Part shown: positions 34,930 to 43,112 of the stretch, piece by piece
Position numbering within the stretch: position 1 is the stretch's first letter
How the letters are laid out: the number at the start of each line of letters is the position of its first letter
Assembly: GCF_051486985.1 (NCBI RefSeq)
Contig: NZ_JAHVDV010000019.1
Span: forward strand, 1-64,000
Source of the DNA: CBFFRJ01 sp051486985
GTDB lineage: Bacteria; Pseudomonadota; Gammaproteobacteria; Enterobacterales; Enterobacteriaceae
Direction: 5' to 3'
DNA length: 64,000 bases
The notes under the pieces: generated by a model
Told to the model about the DNA's origin: nothing
What the model saw: only the letters and a program-made list of their open reading frames with translations
Database searches by the model: none
Made by a program: the position numbers and the translations under genes

Positions 34930-37082
34930 TCTTTCGATTCACCAGCCACCTCAAGAGCGGTGACATTTAACGTCCTGGCTTTGCCTATCAGTCGATCAAA
35001 GGCGTCATTTCTGAACGGTGCACGTACCGACCAGCTTGATAATGGTTCCCCCTCTATTCCGGGTGGCGGTAAAATCTGCTCTTCCTGCATAAAACCATCG
35101 CCCAGCACTGCCGCGATTCGGCTCCAGTCCTCGAAGAAATACTCTTGTAACAGCGGTATGACCTTATTGCGCACTGCATCTTCAACTTGTGCCTTGGATT
35201 CACAATTGATAAAAAAGGCGTGTCCAATGCGATATTCCCGGCCTATAAGATATTCAATTCGCTGGTTGATGGTATTCAGAACAGCTTTGAGATCGATCCC
35301 CTCGACTTCACTTAGCAAGGTCGCGTCGGGAGCCATTTCCCGAAAGTTGAATCGCCGTCTTAATGCTGTGTCGAGCAATGCGATGGATCGATCGGCGGTA
35401 TTCATGGTGCCTATGATATGAAGGTTGGCGGGGATGCCAAAATCTTTCTTTTTCGAATAAGGCAGAGTTACGGTGAGTGCATCAGGCATTCCCAGACGTT
35501 TATCTGGCTCAATTAACGTAATCAGTTCACCGAACACTTTCGAGATATTTGCCCGGTTGATCTCATCAATAATGAGGACGAACTGTTCTGGTTGCCCTTT
35601 TACATCGGAACTATTATCCAGATTCTCTGTACTCGAAAGCAGTCTGCCTAGCGCCGGGATATTCACACAACTGGTGGCAATGGAATAGAGCTTTCGCATG
35701 GTGAAGTCACCATCGATAATGGTATCGAGTGGCAGTGGTTCATCAAGAGTTAGTAGCCAGCGAACTGGGCGGCGGTGGGCATAGTAACCTTCGGCTTCAG
35801 GAACGAAATAGTAATCACCAGTGATTTCAGCGATAGCGCGAAACGCAGTGTTCCCATAAGGGACAATCACGATATCACCAGGCTTCATTTCGCAACGGAA
35901 AGGATAGGTTTGCGTCCAGTTACTAGGCGTCAGGTTCCCAGGATTTTGCTTGATCCATTCATCATGAATCGCGTGGAACGATGAAAATCTATCCGCACTC
36001 CAGTCTATGGTCCCACCCCAACCCAGTGCGATATACCCGTTGTCGCGAGCATCTTCATACACATCGTCTTCGGTGCCGATTGTCCCTTGCCCCATTTTCC
36101 AGAAGCGTTTTTGGGACAGTTGCAGTGCCGAGGCATCCGTCTGTGCACGGGGTTGTGTTCTAGCCTGATCAGCAAGGGCGCAAATTTCTCTGAAGAGCCC
36201 CGGCGTAGGCATGAGTCTGAATCCTGCAGACGAAGACTCATCTTCACCGATTTCTGGGCGAAGGCCCTCAACGAAGGTTTCGTAGTCATAGCTCTGATGG
36301 AAGGTGACGAAAGAGATCCTCTTTTCTGCCATCAGTTCGTTATAGCGCGCCATCAGGGCCGCACGCCCATCTTTTGAGTTCGGATAGGCGTCTTTGCCAT
36401 CACAGAGCGCTACAGCTTCACTCGCCGTGTGATAGGTCTTTCCGGTACCAGGAGGACCGTAAAAAATAAGGTTAGTCGGAGTTGGTTTATTATGGGCCAC
36501 CAGTTCGCTTCCTTTCGTAAGGATGAACGTATATTTCCGGGTTGTGCTCTTTTTAGGCCCCTCCGTCACCGGAGGGGGAACATCCGCTAGCTCCTGAAAT
36601 TTTTGACCATCAAGAGCCTGACAGATGTTCGGCCATCCCTTGTCGAGACCCATTTCAGTATTCAGAGGACCAACTACTAAAGTGACACTGGAGTCACCCC
36701 GCTCTCTGGCTGGTGTGATGTAGTTTTCAAGGACATAATCCCGAATTTCGTCGGCCTGAGAGTTATCACCGCTCAGGAAGCGTCCATATTGCCCGAGCCA
36801 GCTATTCCAGTTGGACAATCGGTTAATCGGTCGCTCTGATTCAGGCATTAGCAACCGATATTCGTCACCGTTGTGTTTAGCATCACGGCGAATTTCTTTA
36901 ATCCGCTTTCGCAATTGCGCAAACCCATCCGCCTTGTAGGCTGAATCCAGATCTGCATGAGGAGAGCCCAGCGCGGCGAGATTTTTTTCGATAGTTTTGA
37001 CAGCATAAATACGAGAGTTGAGGCCCGTTGGTGATGTAGCGCCTCTGATTTCCAACCATTCCCGAAATTCAACTTCGAGCAT
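34926..37082 (-). CDS. McrB-like AAA+ GTPase/ATPase with an EVE-like domain inserted in the motor
   Basis: 718 residues from the ATG at 37082, which has AGGA eight bases upstream; a longer TTG-initiated frame to 37151 is less likely. Residues 1-190 form a DNA-side domain unlike K-12 McrB DUF3578. The AAA+ core has Walker A GPPGTGKT (209-216), Walker B FVLIIDE (501-507) and the McrB signature MNTADRS (560-566) before LLDTALRRRF. Between Walker A and Walker B, about residues 325-455 read FWKMGQGTIG...IALGWGG...GDIVIVPYG...AEITGDYYF...HRRPVRWL, which looks like an EVE/YTH-type modified-base reader. With the McrC partner this makes a modification-dependent restriction system. Confidence 0.87.
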   Translation of the reverse strand: MLEVEFREWLEIRGATSPTGLNSRIYAVKTIEKNLAALGSPHADLDSAYKADGFAQLRKRIKEIRRDAKHNGDEYRLLMPESERPINRLSNWNSWLGQYGRFLSGDNSQADEIRDYVLENYITPARERGDSSVTLVVGPLNTEMGLDKGWPNICQALDGQKFQELADVPPPVTEGPKKSTTRKYTFILTKGSELVAHNKPTPTNLIFYGPPGTGKTYHTASEAVALCDGKDAYPNSKDGRAALMARYNELMAEKRISFVTFHQSYDYETFVEGLRPEIGEDESSSAGFRLMPTPGLFREICALADQARTQPRAQTDASALQLSQKRFWKMGQGTIGTEDDVYEDARDNGYIALGWGGTIDWSADRFSSFHAIHDEWIKQNPGNLTPSNWTQTYPFRCEMKPGDIVIVPYGNTAFRAIAEITGDYYFVPEAEGYYAHRRPVRWLLTLDEPLPLDTIIDGDFTMRKLYSIATSCVNIPALGRLLSSTENLDNSSDVKGQPEQFVLIIDEINRANISKVFGELITLIEPDKRLGMPDALTVTLPYSKKKDFGIPANLHIIGTMNTADRSIALLDTALRRRFNFREMAPDATLLSEVEGIDLKAVLNTINQRIEYLIGREYRIGHAFFINCESKAQVEDAVRNKVIPLLQEYFFEDWSRIAAVLGDGFMQEEQILPPPGIEGEPLSSWSVRAPFRNDAFDRLIGKARTLNVTALEVAGESKE

Positions 37083-37160
37083 TCCCGATGTCCTATCAAT
37101 TAAGGTTGACTCACTGGCTGCTATCATCCTGGATAATGGGAGAGTCAACAAGGATACTGT

Positions 37161-37334
37161 GTGTCAGAACAGCATTTATTTCACCTCATGGACAGCAACG
37201 TTTACTGCCAGGCTACCACCAGCACACTTTCAGTAGACTTACCCCGCGCCAGGCTCATTTTAAGCCAACTGCCGGAAGAACTCGCAGATATAGATATAGG
37301 CAGGGAACGGCTAAGCCAGCTCTTACTGCAGTGA
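37161..37334 (+). CDS. Unknown 57-residue protein, divergent from the McrB-like gene
   Basis: A GTG at 37161 preceded by AAGGA at six-base spacing opens a frame of 57 residues (begins SEQHLFHLMDSNVYCQATT, contains LPRARLILSQLPEELADIDI and GRERLSQLLLQ) ending at 37334. Composition is protein-like, with an amphipathic helical C-terminus. It lies 78 bases from the McrB-like start in the opposite direction. Family unknown to me; it could be a small regulator of the restriction pair or an unrelated element gene. Confidence 0.45.
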   Translation: MSEQHLFHLMDSNVYCQATTSTLSVDLPRARLILSQLPEELADIDIGRERLSQLLLQ

Positions 37335-37368
37335 CCTTTGGGCAAGAACACGCCCTGCCCCTCAGCCA

Positions 37369-37770
37369 TTATTCAAATCCATAATCAGCAAGAGACAAAA
37401 TCACTACTGCTTTGATAGAAGAGTGCTTCGTCGAAGGTAGTTGTTTTGTGATTCTGAAATTTTTAGAGCTTGAACGTAAAACCCATTTTTCAAAATTGGG
37501 CACTTTACGGGTTTTTATTTTTCCATCTTCAAATCTGGAAAGTGCACGGTAAAAACCGGCCCCTACACCGATAGAGAACGCTTCAAGTATAAGGGCGTCA
37601 ATATCATCACCCACTCCATTTGCCGTGCGAAACTTCATTTGGGCTATGAGGTTCTCTAATTTTTCCGTTGGGAACATGCCTTCTGCTTTGACGTCAAACT
37701 CGTCTTCAAACCGGCTCACAACTTTATTAATGGACTGTGAGTGAGCTTCTATTCTGATCTTGTTGTACAT
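37369..37770 (-). CDS. Hypothetical protein of the island
   Basis: 133-residue soluble protein, ATG start at 37770, no strong Shine-Dalgarno. Sequence features: KVVSRFEDEFDVKAEGMFPTEK near the N-terminus, a Gly-rich turn (FSIGVGAGFYRALSRFEDGK), and a basic C-terminus. No signal peptide or membrane segment. I do not recognise the family. It is oriented like the mcr genes but separated from them by the small plus-strand gene. Confidence 0.55.
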   Translation of the reverse strand: MYNKIRIEAHSQSINKVVSRFEDEFDVKAEGMFPTEKLENLIAQMKFRTANGVGDDIDALILEAFSIGVGAGFYRALSRFEDGKIKTRKVPNFEKWVLRSSSKNFRITKQLPSTKHSSIKAVVILSLADYGFE

Positions 37771-38220
37771 GGTCTTACCGTGACTAAAATAGTACCATCA
37801 TTATGAGCTGTGTATGGCCGGTCAAAAGAGCATCAGATCCGTTAGAATCCATTGACACCATACGCAAAGTATACGCCAATGTTACTACCGACTAGCTTCA
37901 TATCTATAGGGTAGTCAGGTTAAAATTAAAAAAAGCTTTTTTTCCGCATGAGATTGCTCCTTAACAAAAATTTACAACATGTACTCATGTTTTTCTGCTG
38001 TTAAATCCTTTTTCAGCTTCTTCACGAACATGCTCAGATACTTTCATAGTTCTTTGCAATATAGTTCATGAAATGACATAGTCATAAGAAATTATTATTT
38101 ATTACAAAGAAAATATAGATGCATAATTATTGATGAACAAAACCTTTACTCAATATAAGAGTACCCATTCCAAATATTAATAACCCTCACCTCTTCTCAT
38201 TACAGTGAATCGCCACGGAT
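37771..38220. other. AT-rich region without a recognised gene
   Basis: About 450 bases of clearly AT-rich sequence between the hypothetical gene and the IS remnant. Stops occur frequently in all frames that I checked, and I see no convincing RNA gene or repeat. The composition marks it as acquired DNA. Confidence 0.6.
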
Positions 38221-38830
38221 AGTCTAGACACTTCCGAACCGTTAATAATACTGGTTTTCATATTCTGTCCGTGACATCTGATCGCCAGAACCATACCGAC
38301 GCTTACTGTTATAAAACATTTCGATGTAATCAAAAATATCGCTGCGGGCTTCTTCCCGCGTTCCGTAAATCTTTTTCTTTATCCGTTCACGCTTCAGCAA
38401 TTGGCAAAAGCTTTCTGCAACCGCATTATCGTGGCAGTTACCGCGACGGCTCATGCTGCCCTCCAGTCCGTGTGATTTCAGGAACGACTGCCACTCATGG
38501 CTTGTGTACTGCCTGCCCTGACCCGAATGAACCAGCACCTTTTTTTGGGGATTACGCCGCCATACAGCCATCAGCAGTGCGTTCAGGACAATGTCCTTTG
38601 TCATCCGGGATTCCATGGGCCAGCCGATAATTTTGCGTGAGAACAGCTCAACAACCACAGCCAGAGACAGTCAGTCTTCGTGAGTCCTGGTATAGGTTAT
38701 ATCGGTTACCCAACGCTCATCCGGAGCATCCGGATTGCATTAATGAAGCCGTTTTCACAATGAGAGCCTCACGACTGTCGCCTGGCGCGGTCTACCGGCC
38801 TGGCGGTAAACGTCTAGAAAGATAACGGTA
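38221..38830 (-). pseudogene. Dead IS3-family transposase (OrfB) remnant
   Basis: The minus strand encodes the C-terminal rve/DDE part of an IS3-family OrfB (NPDAPDERWVTDITYTRTHE, then VVVELFSRKIIGW, AVAESF, MFYNSKRR) ending at 38242. It is inactive for three visible reasons: an in-frame TGA after THED, a Gly where the second catalytic Asp should be (HSGQGRQYTS versus the usual HSDQGSQYTS), and loss of OrfA and the N-terminal half of OrfB. Sequence upstream of NPDAPDE is frameshifted IS-like DNA. No terminal repeats were found. Confidence 0.85.
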
Positions 38831-38861
38831 AGGGCGTAAGTGCACTTTCCCCCGAGCCTCA

Positions 38862-39479
38862 TTATTGTCCGGCTAAGGCGAGCCTGATGCCGACCGCGAT
38901 AAACGCCAGCGCCACGCCCCAACGAATGCATCTCATTGCACGGTGATTTTCCACAATCCTGTGACTTACGCCTGAGGCAAAAATGCCATACAGCGAAAAA
39001 ACAGCAAACGTCATTGCGGCAAAAATAGCCGACAGCATCAGCATAGTCCGGGTGGGGTGCGTATCATGCACTGCGATAAATTGCGGAAGAAAAGCCAGGA
39101 AAAATAATGACAGCTTGGGATTAAGAATATTCGCGACCACGGACTGCTTTATCAGGCTGCAATAAGAGAGCGTTGCACCCCTGGCATCAACCGATAACAG
39201 ACCTCCGTCGCGTAACGTTTGCCACGCCATATAGAGTAAATAAGCCACCCCCGTATATTTCACAACCGAGAAGAGCAGCGGGCTGGCATGTAATAAAGTG
39301 GCGAGCCCCGTAACGGCCGCCAGCATATGGGGCAGCACGCCAAGGGTGCAGCCCGCGGCGGTAACGACAGCTCCCCGGGTGCCCTGCCGGAGACCGGCTG
39401 CAAGCGTAATAAGCGTTCCGGCTCCCGGCGACAGAATTATCAGTAAAGATGTCACCAGGAAGTCGTTTTCAATCATCAT
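38862..39479 (-). CDS. LysE/RhtB-family exporter
   Basis: 205-residue inner-membrane protein with about six membrane segments and the LysE/RhtB pattern (LLIILSPGAGTLITLAAGLRQG at the N-terminus, VANILNPKLSLFFLAFLPQF in the middle). Such proteins export amino acids or related small metabolites. The adjacent AraC gene, same strand and upstream, may control it. Substrate cannot be assigned. Confidence 0.85.
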   Translation of the reverse strand: MMIENDFLVTSLLIILSPGAGTLITLAAGLRQGTRGAVVTAAGCTLGVLPHMLAAVTGLATLLHASPLLFSVVKYTGVAYLLYMAWQTLRDGGLLSVDARGATLSYCSLIKQSVVANILNPKLSLFFLAFLPQFIAVHDTHPTRTMLMLSAIFAAMTFAVFSLYGIFASGVSHRIVENHRAMRCIRWGVALAFIAVGIRLALAGQ

Positions 39480-39575
39480 AAATTAAGCCTCACCGCGAGC
39501 TGAAAAAGGATTTTCAGTATCCGAATAAGGCCTGTTCGGGTCTTGAATAAAATTGCAGGGTGGTCAGTGCCAGAT

Positions 39576-40379
39576 TCAGCGCCAGTGCTGCGCGAAACGC
39601 CCCGGTGTATAACCAAAACTGCGCATGAAAAGACGTGTCATGTGGCTCTGATCGGCAAATCCGGCAGCGGCGGCCGTTTCAGAAAGAGGCATGCCACCAG
39701 CGATAAGTTTACGTACCAATCCTAACCGCCGCTGCAGCAGATATGCATGAGGCGTCATTCCACTATACCGCTTAAAGGCGCGCAGGAACTGAAACTGACT
39801 GACTCCCGCGCAAGCCGCCAGTTCAGCAAGGGTAACAGCATGTGCCGGGTCGTCATCCATTCTTTCTCTGGCAAAGGCAATGCTTTTTAACGGCAGGTTT
39901 TCCTGATGCACGGCGAACTCAGACAGCGTCGACACAATAAGTATTAACGCCTCATCCGCCGCCAACTTTGCCACATCGCCTTCGCCCAGAACCACCGCGT
40001 TATATAAGCGGGCGAAGTTTGCCGCCACGTTGTGGTCGGTGAGTACTGGTTGGGTAAATTCCCGGCAGTGGCATTTCCCCTCGCTAATCGCGAGGATGTT
40101 GCGATTGATAAGTTCAGGATCAACATAAAGCATCCGCCAGGCGCGGGGGCCGCAGAGTGGGCTCCCGTCATGGACCTCACCGGGATTCACGGTAATAATA
40201 TCGCCCGCTTTTGACTCAACCTTACCGCGTCCGCTCAGTGATTTTTGCGCGCCGCTGTCCATGAAACCGATGCCGAACTGGTCATGCGTATGGCGGCCAA
40301 ATGCAAAGTCACTGTCGGCGCTTACCGCCTCTATCCCGGGAACGGAAACCGGGACAAGCTCTACGGCGTGTTGTCGCAT
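39576..40379 (-). CDS. AraC-family transcriptional regulator
   Basis: 267 residues. N-terminal cupin sensor (FGRHTHDQFGIGFMDSGAQ, GDIITVNPGEVHDG) and C-terminal pair of helix-turn-helix motifs (TLAELAACAGVSQFQFLRAFKRY and LSETAAAAGFADQSHMTRLF followed by FGYTPGRF). The ATG at 40379 lies four bases after the stop of the upstream mutase-like gene, so the two are probably co-transcribed. Regulators of this subtype often sit beside LysE-type exporters and control them; ligand unknown. Confidence 0.88.
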   Translation of the reverse strand: MRQHAVELVPVSVPGIEAVSADSDFAFGRHTHDQFGIGFMDSGAQKSLSGRGKVESKAGDIITVNPGEVHDGSPLCGPRAWRMLYVDPELINRNILAISEGKCHCREFTQPVLTDHNVAANFARLYNAVVLGEGDVAKLAADEALILIVSTLSEFAVHQENLPLKSIAFARERMDDDPAHAVTLAELAACAGVSQFQFLRAFKRYSGMTPHAYLLQRRLGLVRKLIAGGMPLSETAAAAGFADQSHMTRLFMRSFGYTPGRFAQHWR

Positions 40380-40383
40380 GGTG

Positions 40384-40680
40384 TCAGCCTTTTTCCTGGC
40401 GCAAACGATCGTGTTGTGCCATCTCGTAGTCAATGAATGCGTCTATCATCGCCCGGTAGATTTTCTCAATGATCGCTTCGGGAAGTCCTGTCTGCGCGGC
40501 TTTGCCACGAACTTTATCGATGACCTGCTGTACGCGATCCGGGGCGCGAACCGCCGCATGATCGGTCTTGAAGCTGGCGGCAGCGCTAACGCATCTGGCA
40601 CGTTGAGTTATAAGGTTAACCAGCTCACTGTCAATCTGATCGATCTCTTTTCTGACTTCTTCGATGGTAGAAAAATGCAC
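40384..40680 (-). CDS. PchB-like chorismate mutase/isochorismate pyruvate-lyase family protein
   Basis: 98 residues from a GTG at 40680 (a longer start at 40713 is possible). All-helical AroQ fold with the family residues: Arg in EEVRKEIDQID, the FKTDHAAVRAPDRV segment with the active-site Lys, and a C-terminal helix IIEKIYRAMIDAFIDYE. The spacing and the APDRV motif are closer to PchB (isochorismate pyruvate-lyase) than to the pheA/tyrA mutase domains. It may act on chorismate or isochorismate; no salicylate or siderophore genes are next to it. Directly precedes the AraC gene. Confidence 0.8.
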   Translation of the reverse strand: MHFSTIEEVRKEIDQIDSELVNLITQRARCVSAAASFKTDHAAVRAPDRVQQVIDKVRGKAAQTGLPEAIIEKIYRAMIDAFIDYEMAQHDRLRQEKG

Positions 40681-40804
40681 GCTATGAACCCTTAAACTAG
40701 TACAAGAGTTCACAAGGATAGCTTAACGCCTGATAAAGCGCAGCAAAAAAAGGCGTCTTCCTACCCTTGTCCCCGGTTTCTGAAAAGGAAACCCACCTTG
40801 AACA

Positions 40805-41425
40805 TTAGCGTTTTTTGATCACCGCAAAATAGCTTAGCCACTGCCTGCCGGGGATGTTTTCCGCAGCACCGTTTACGGTTTCAGCCTCAAACTCATGCAA
40901 TGACTCAACGATAAAGCGCGCCCGGAAAGTCTCAAAAATTTCATCAGCGTTAACCCCCGCATCGTCCTCACTCGCTTTTTTACAGGTCAGAATATAGAGT
41001 CGCCCATTATCGTTAAGTAATTTTTCAACGATATCGAGGTAAGCCGCTTTTCTCATCTCATCGCCTGAAAAGATATGGAACAGGCCGCTGTCGATAATGG
41101 TCTGAAACTTCCGATCCCAGTTACCTATAGTGAAGAAATCTTCAACCATAAAGTCGATATCAAGACCAGCCGCCTTCGCTTTCGCCCTCGCCCGCACGAC
41201 AGCTTCTTCAACAAAATCAATCCCGGTCACCTGCTCACCACGCGCAGCAAAATACGCGGCAAGCGTACCCGTACCACAACCAATATCCAAAACTGGCCCG
41301 CGTATATCCGCCGCGTGCTCAATGAAAGGCTTTTGTGGGCGACCGGTATCCCATACTGGCCTGGCATTATCGGCATAATGCTCTCTGAAGCCTGCCTGAT
41401 GGGCTTTACTGTCGATCGTGCTCAT
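40805..41425 (-). CDS. Class I SAM-dependent methyltransferase
   Basis: 206-residue Rossmann-fold methyltransferase. The SAM-binding motif I is VLDIGCGTGTLAAYFAARG near residue 46, with the acidic motif II at VTGIDFVEEAV. A conserved WDTGRPQKPFIEH segment precedes it. Similar proteins act on small molecules such as thiols, thiocyanate or thiopurines, but the substrate is not readable. The ATG at 41425 overlaps the stop of the ribbon-helix-helix gene (ATGA), showing that the pair is one translational unit. Confidence 0.85.
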   Translation of the reverse strand: MSTIDSKAHQAGFREHYADNARPVWDTGRPQKPFIEHAADIRGPVLDIGCGTGTLAAYFAARGEQVTGIDFVEEAVVRARAKAKAAGLDIDFMVEDFFTIGNWDRKFQTIIDSGLFHIFSGDEMRKAAYLDIVEKLLNDNGRLYILTCKKASEDDAGVNADEIFETFRARFIVESLHEFEAETVNGAAENIPGRQWLSYFAVIKKR

Positions 41426-41691
41426 GACTGTTTTCCTTTTTTGTAGTCACTGATATAGGCGTTCGCTCCTTGTGCACGTGCGCTGTGTTCCTCCGGATGG
41501 TGTTGGGCCTGGGCGTTCTCCTCCCGGCGCAGGTTATACATATGAATGGCGCCATCCAACGCCCTGCGGATAACCGCGCCGAGTGGGACATCTATGCCGA
41601 GCTCCTCTTCTAACTGTTCCTTCCAGTCTGTAAAAACCTTCAGTTGCTCATCCGTCAACCGTACGGTGACGACATTACTTTTTCTGCTCAT
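41422..41691 (-). CDS. Ribbon-helix-helix DNA-binding protein coupled to the methyltransferase
   Basis: 89 residues. Beta-strand plus two helices near the N-terminus (NVVTVRLTDEQLKVFTDWKE and DVPLGAVIRRALDGAI) fit a ribbon-helix-helix repressor, followed by a charged tail. Start at the ATG at 41691. A 33-bp inverted repeat lies 21 bp upstream, in the position of an autoregulatory operator. The downstream partner is a methyltransferase and not a toxin, so I do not call this a toxin-antitoxin pair. Confidence 0.75.
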   Translation of the reverse strand: MSRKSNVVTVRLTDEQLKVFTDWKEQLEEELGIDVPLGAVIRRALDGAIHMYNLRREENAQAQHHPEEHSARAQGANAYISDYKKGKQS

Positions 41692-41711
41692 CTTTGTCTC
41701 ATCTTCAGGGT

Positions 41712-41744
41712 GCAAGTAATGTATACAATGTATACATTACTTGC
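41712..41744. promoter_or_regulatory. 33-bp palindrome, likely operator of the RHH-methyltransferase operon
   Basis: Arms GCAAGTAATGTATA and TATACATTACTTGC are perfect 14-bp inverted repeats around CAATG; within it ATGTATAC occurs twice as a direct repeat. It overlaps the promoter region of the RHH gene (TATACATT can serve as a -10). RHH dimers typically bind such short repeated boxes cooperatively. Confidence 0.75.
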
Positions 41745-41940
41745 GAAATAAGCAACAGCCCTTTTTTAATGCATTTTTTCAAGAAGAAACCAGGAGTGAA
41801 GGAGAGGGCCATCGCATGACATTGGGTTGCAGAAATCATTTTCCCTTATTAGACAAAGAGGCGTTAAGCGCACAACATGGACGGCACGCTCGCGGTCAGA
41901 GGTGTAGATTTCGCACGGTAGATCTTCAACAGGAAAGGCA

Positions 41941-42873
41941 ATGAATATTATCGATATCATCATGTCAGCAGGGAAAGCCTCTGTTGATGTCGCGCTTTAT
42001 ACTCTCATCCCCGTTATGATCATTATGCTCATCGTAATGAAGTATCTCGAAGCGAAAGGGGTAGTGGATGCCGTCGTTCGACTCACCTCCCCGGTCCTCA
42101 GGCCCTTTGGCATTTCAGGGATGGCTGTTTTTGCGCTGATCCAGCTTAATTTCGTGAGCTTTGCCGCCCCCATTGCCGCGCTGGCGATGATGGAAAAACG
42201 CGGCACCCCGGAGCGCCAGCTGGCTGCGGCACTGGCGATGCTCTTTGCTATGGGGCAAGGCAATGTCTTTTACCCTTTGATCCCCTTCGGTTTGCACTGG
42301 GGAAGCGCCATCTGCATTTCTGTCCTGGGGGGATTGATTGCCGCCGCGTCTACATACCATCTCTTTGGCAAAAAGCTCTCAATGACAGGCGCAGACAGCG
42401 ACGCGCCGGAAACGCCGAACGATAAAAGCGCAGCCGGACTCATCAGCATAATTAATGGTGCCGGCGCTGACGCAATACGTCTGGCCCTGGGATCGCTACC
42501 TATGCTGCTACTCTCCCTGACCGTCGTCGGCGTGCTCAAAGAGGCCGGTTTCATCACCCTGCTCACCACCCTGTTTTCTCCGGTTCTGGCCTGGTGCAAT
42601 ATTCCGGAGGTTTACATTCTGCCGACGCTGACCAAATTTCTGGCGGGTGGCACCGCCTATTTCGGCGTCATTTCTGAATTACTCAAAAAAGGGCTGGTGA
42701 CGCCGGAACAGGTAAATGCTTCCGCAGGTTTCCTGATCCAGACCTTTGATTTGCCAGGTGTGGGGATCTTTTTAGGCATTGCCAGCCGGTTTGTCAGACT
42801 TTTCCGCTATGTCATACCGGGGGCCATTGTAGGTATCGCGGTGCGCACACTCATCCACGCTTGCCTGTTCTGA
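41941..42873 (+). CDS. Nucleoside-recognition (Gate) domain membrane protein
   Basis: 310-residue inner-membrane protein with two Gate/nucleoside-recognition domain halves (SAGKASVDVALYTLIPVMII near the N-terminus; LGSLPMLLLSLTVVGVLKEAG near residue 180). Similar YjiH/YjiG or SpmA/B-like proteins are proposed transporters, but substrates are unknown. ATG at 41941 preceded by AGGAAAGG. Divergent from the RHH gene with about 250 bases between. Confidence 0.8.
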   Translation: MNIIDIIMSAGKASVDVALYTLIPVMIIMLIVMKYLEAKGVVDAVVRLTSPVLRPFGISGMAVFALIQLNFVSFAAPIAALAMMEKRGTPERQLAAALAMLFAMGQGNVFYPLIPFGLHWGSAICISVLGGLIAAASTYHLFGKKLSMTGADSDAPETPNDKSAAGLISIINGAGADAIRLALGSLPMLLLSLTVVGVLKEAGFITLLTTLFSPVLAWCNIPEVYILPTLTKFLAGGTAYFGVISELLKKGLVTPEQVNASAGFLIQTFDLPGVGIFLGIASRFVRLFRYVIPGAIVGIAVRTLIHACLF

Positions 42874-43112
42874 GCTTACTTCCGCCTGGCTGAACCTGTC
42901 ATGACAGCGGCAGGTTCAGCCATTCGCCCCTTCATTCACCCTGCGGGCCACGCAGCATAGCGGGCACGCGCAAATCCCTGGGGTTCGTCGTCGGTGGTCG
43001 TTAATGAGTTAATGCTTTGTTTCGCGCTATTCCAGTCGTCGGCTATCCGGAATTACCGCAGTAAGTGGGGTGCAGAAAACGTGCTACGCCAAATGGCACG
43101 GCACGTTGAATG

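Noticed and set aside
33616..37082. Type I or type III restriction system
   Set aside because: No specificity or methyltransferase subunit; motifs (MNTADRS, PD-D-K) are those of McrB/McrC.
41422..41691. Toxin-antitoxin antitoxin
   Set aside because: The layout is similar, but the coupled partner has an intact methyltransferase motif and no toxin features.
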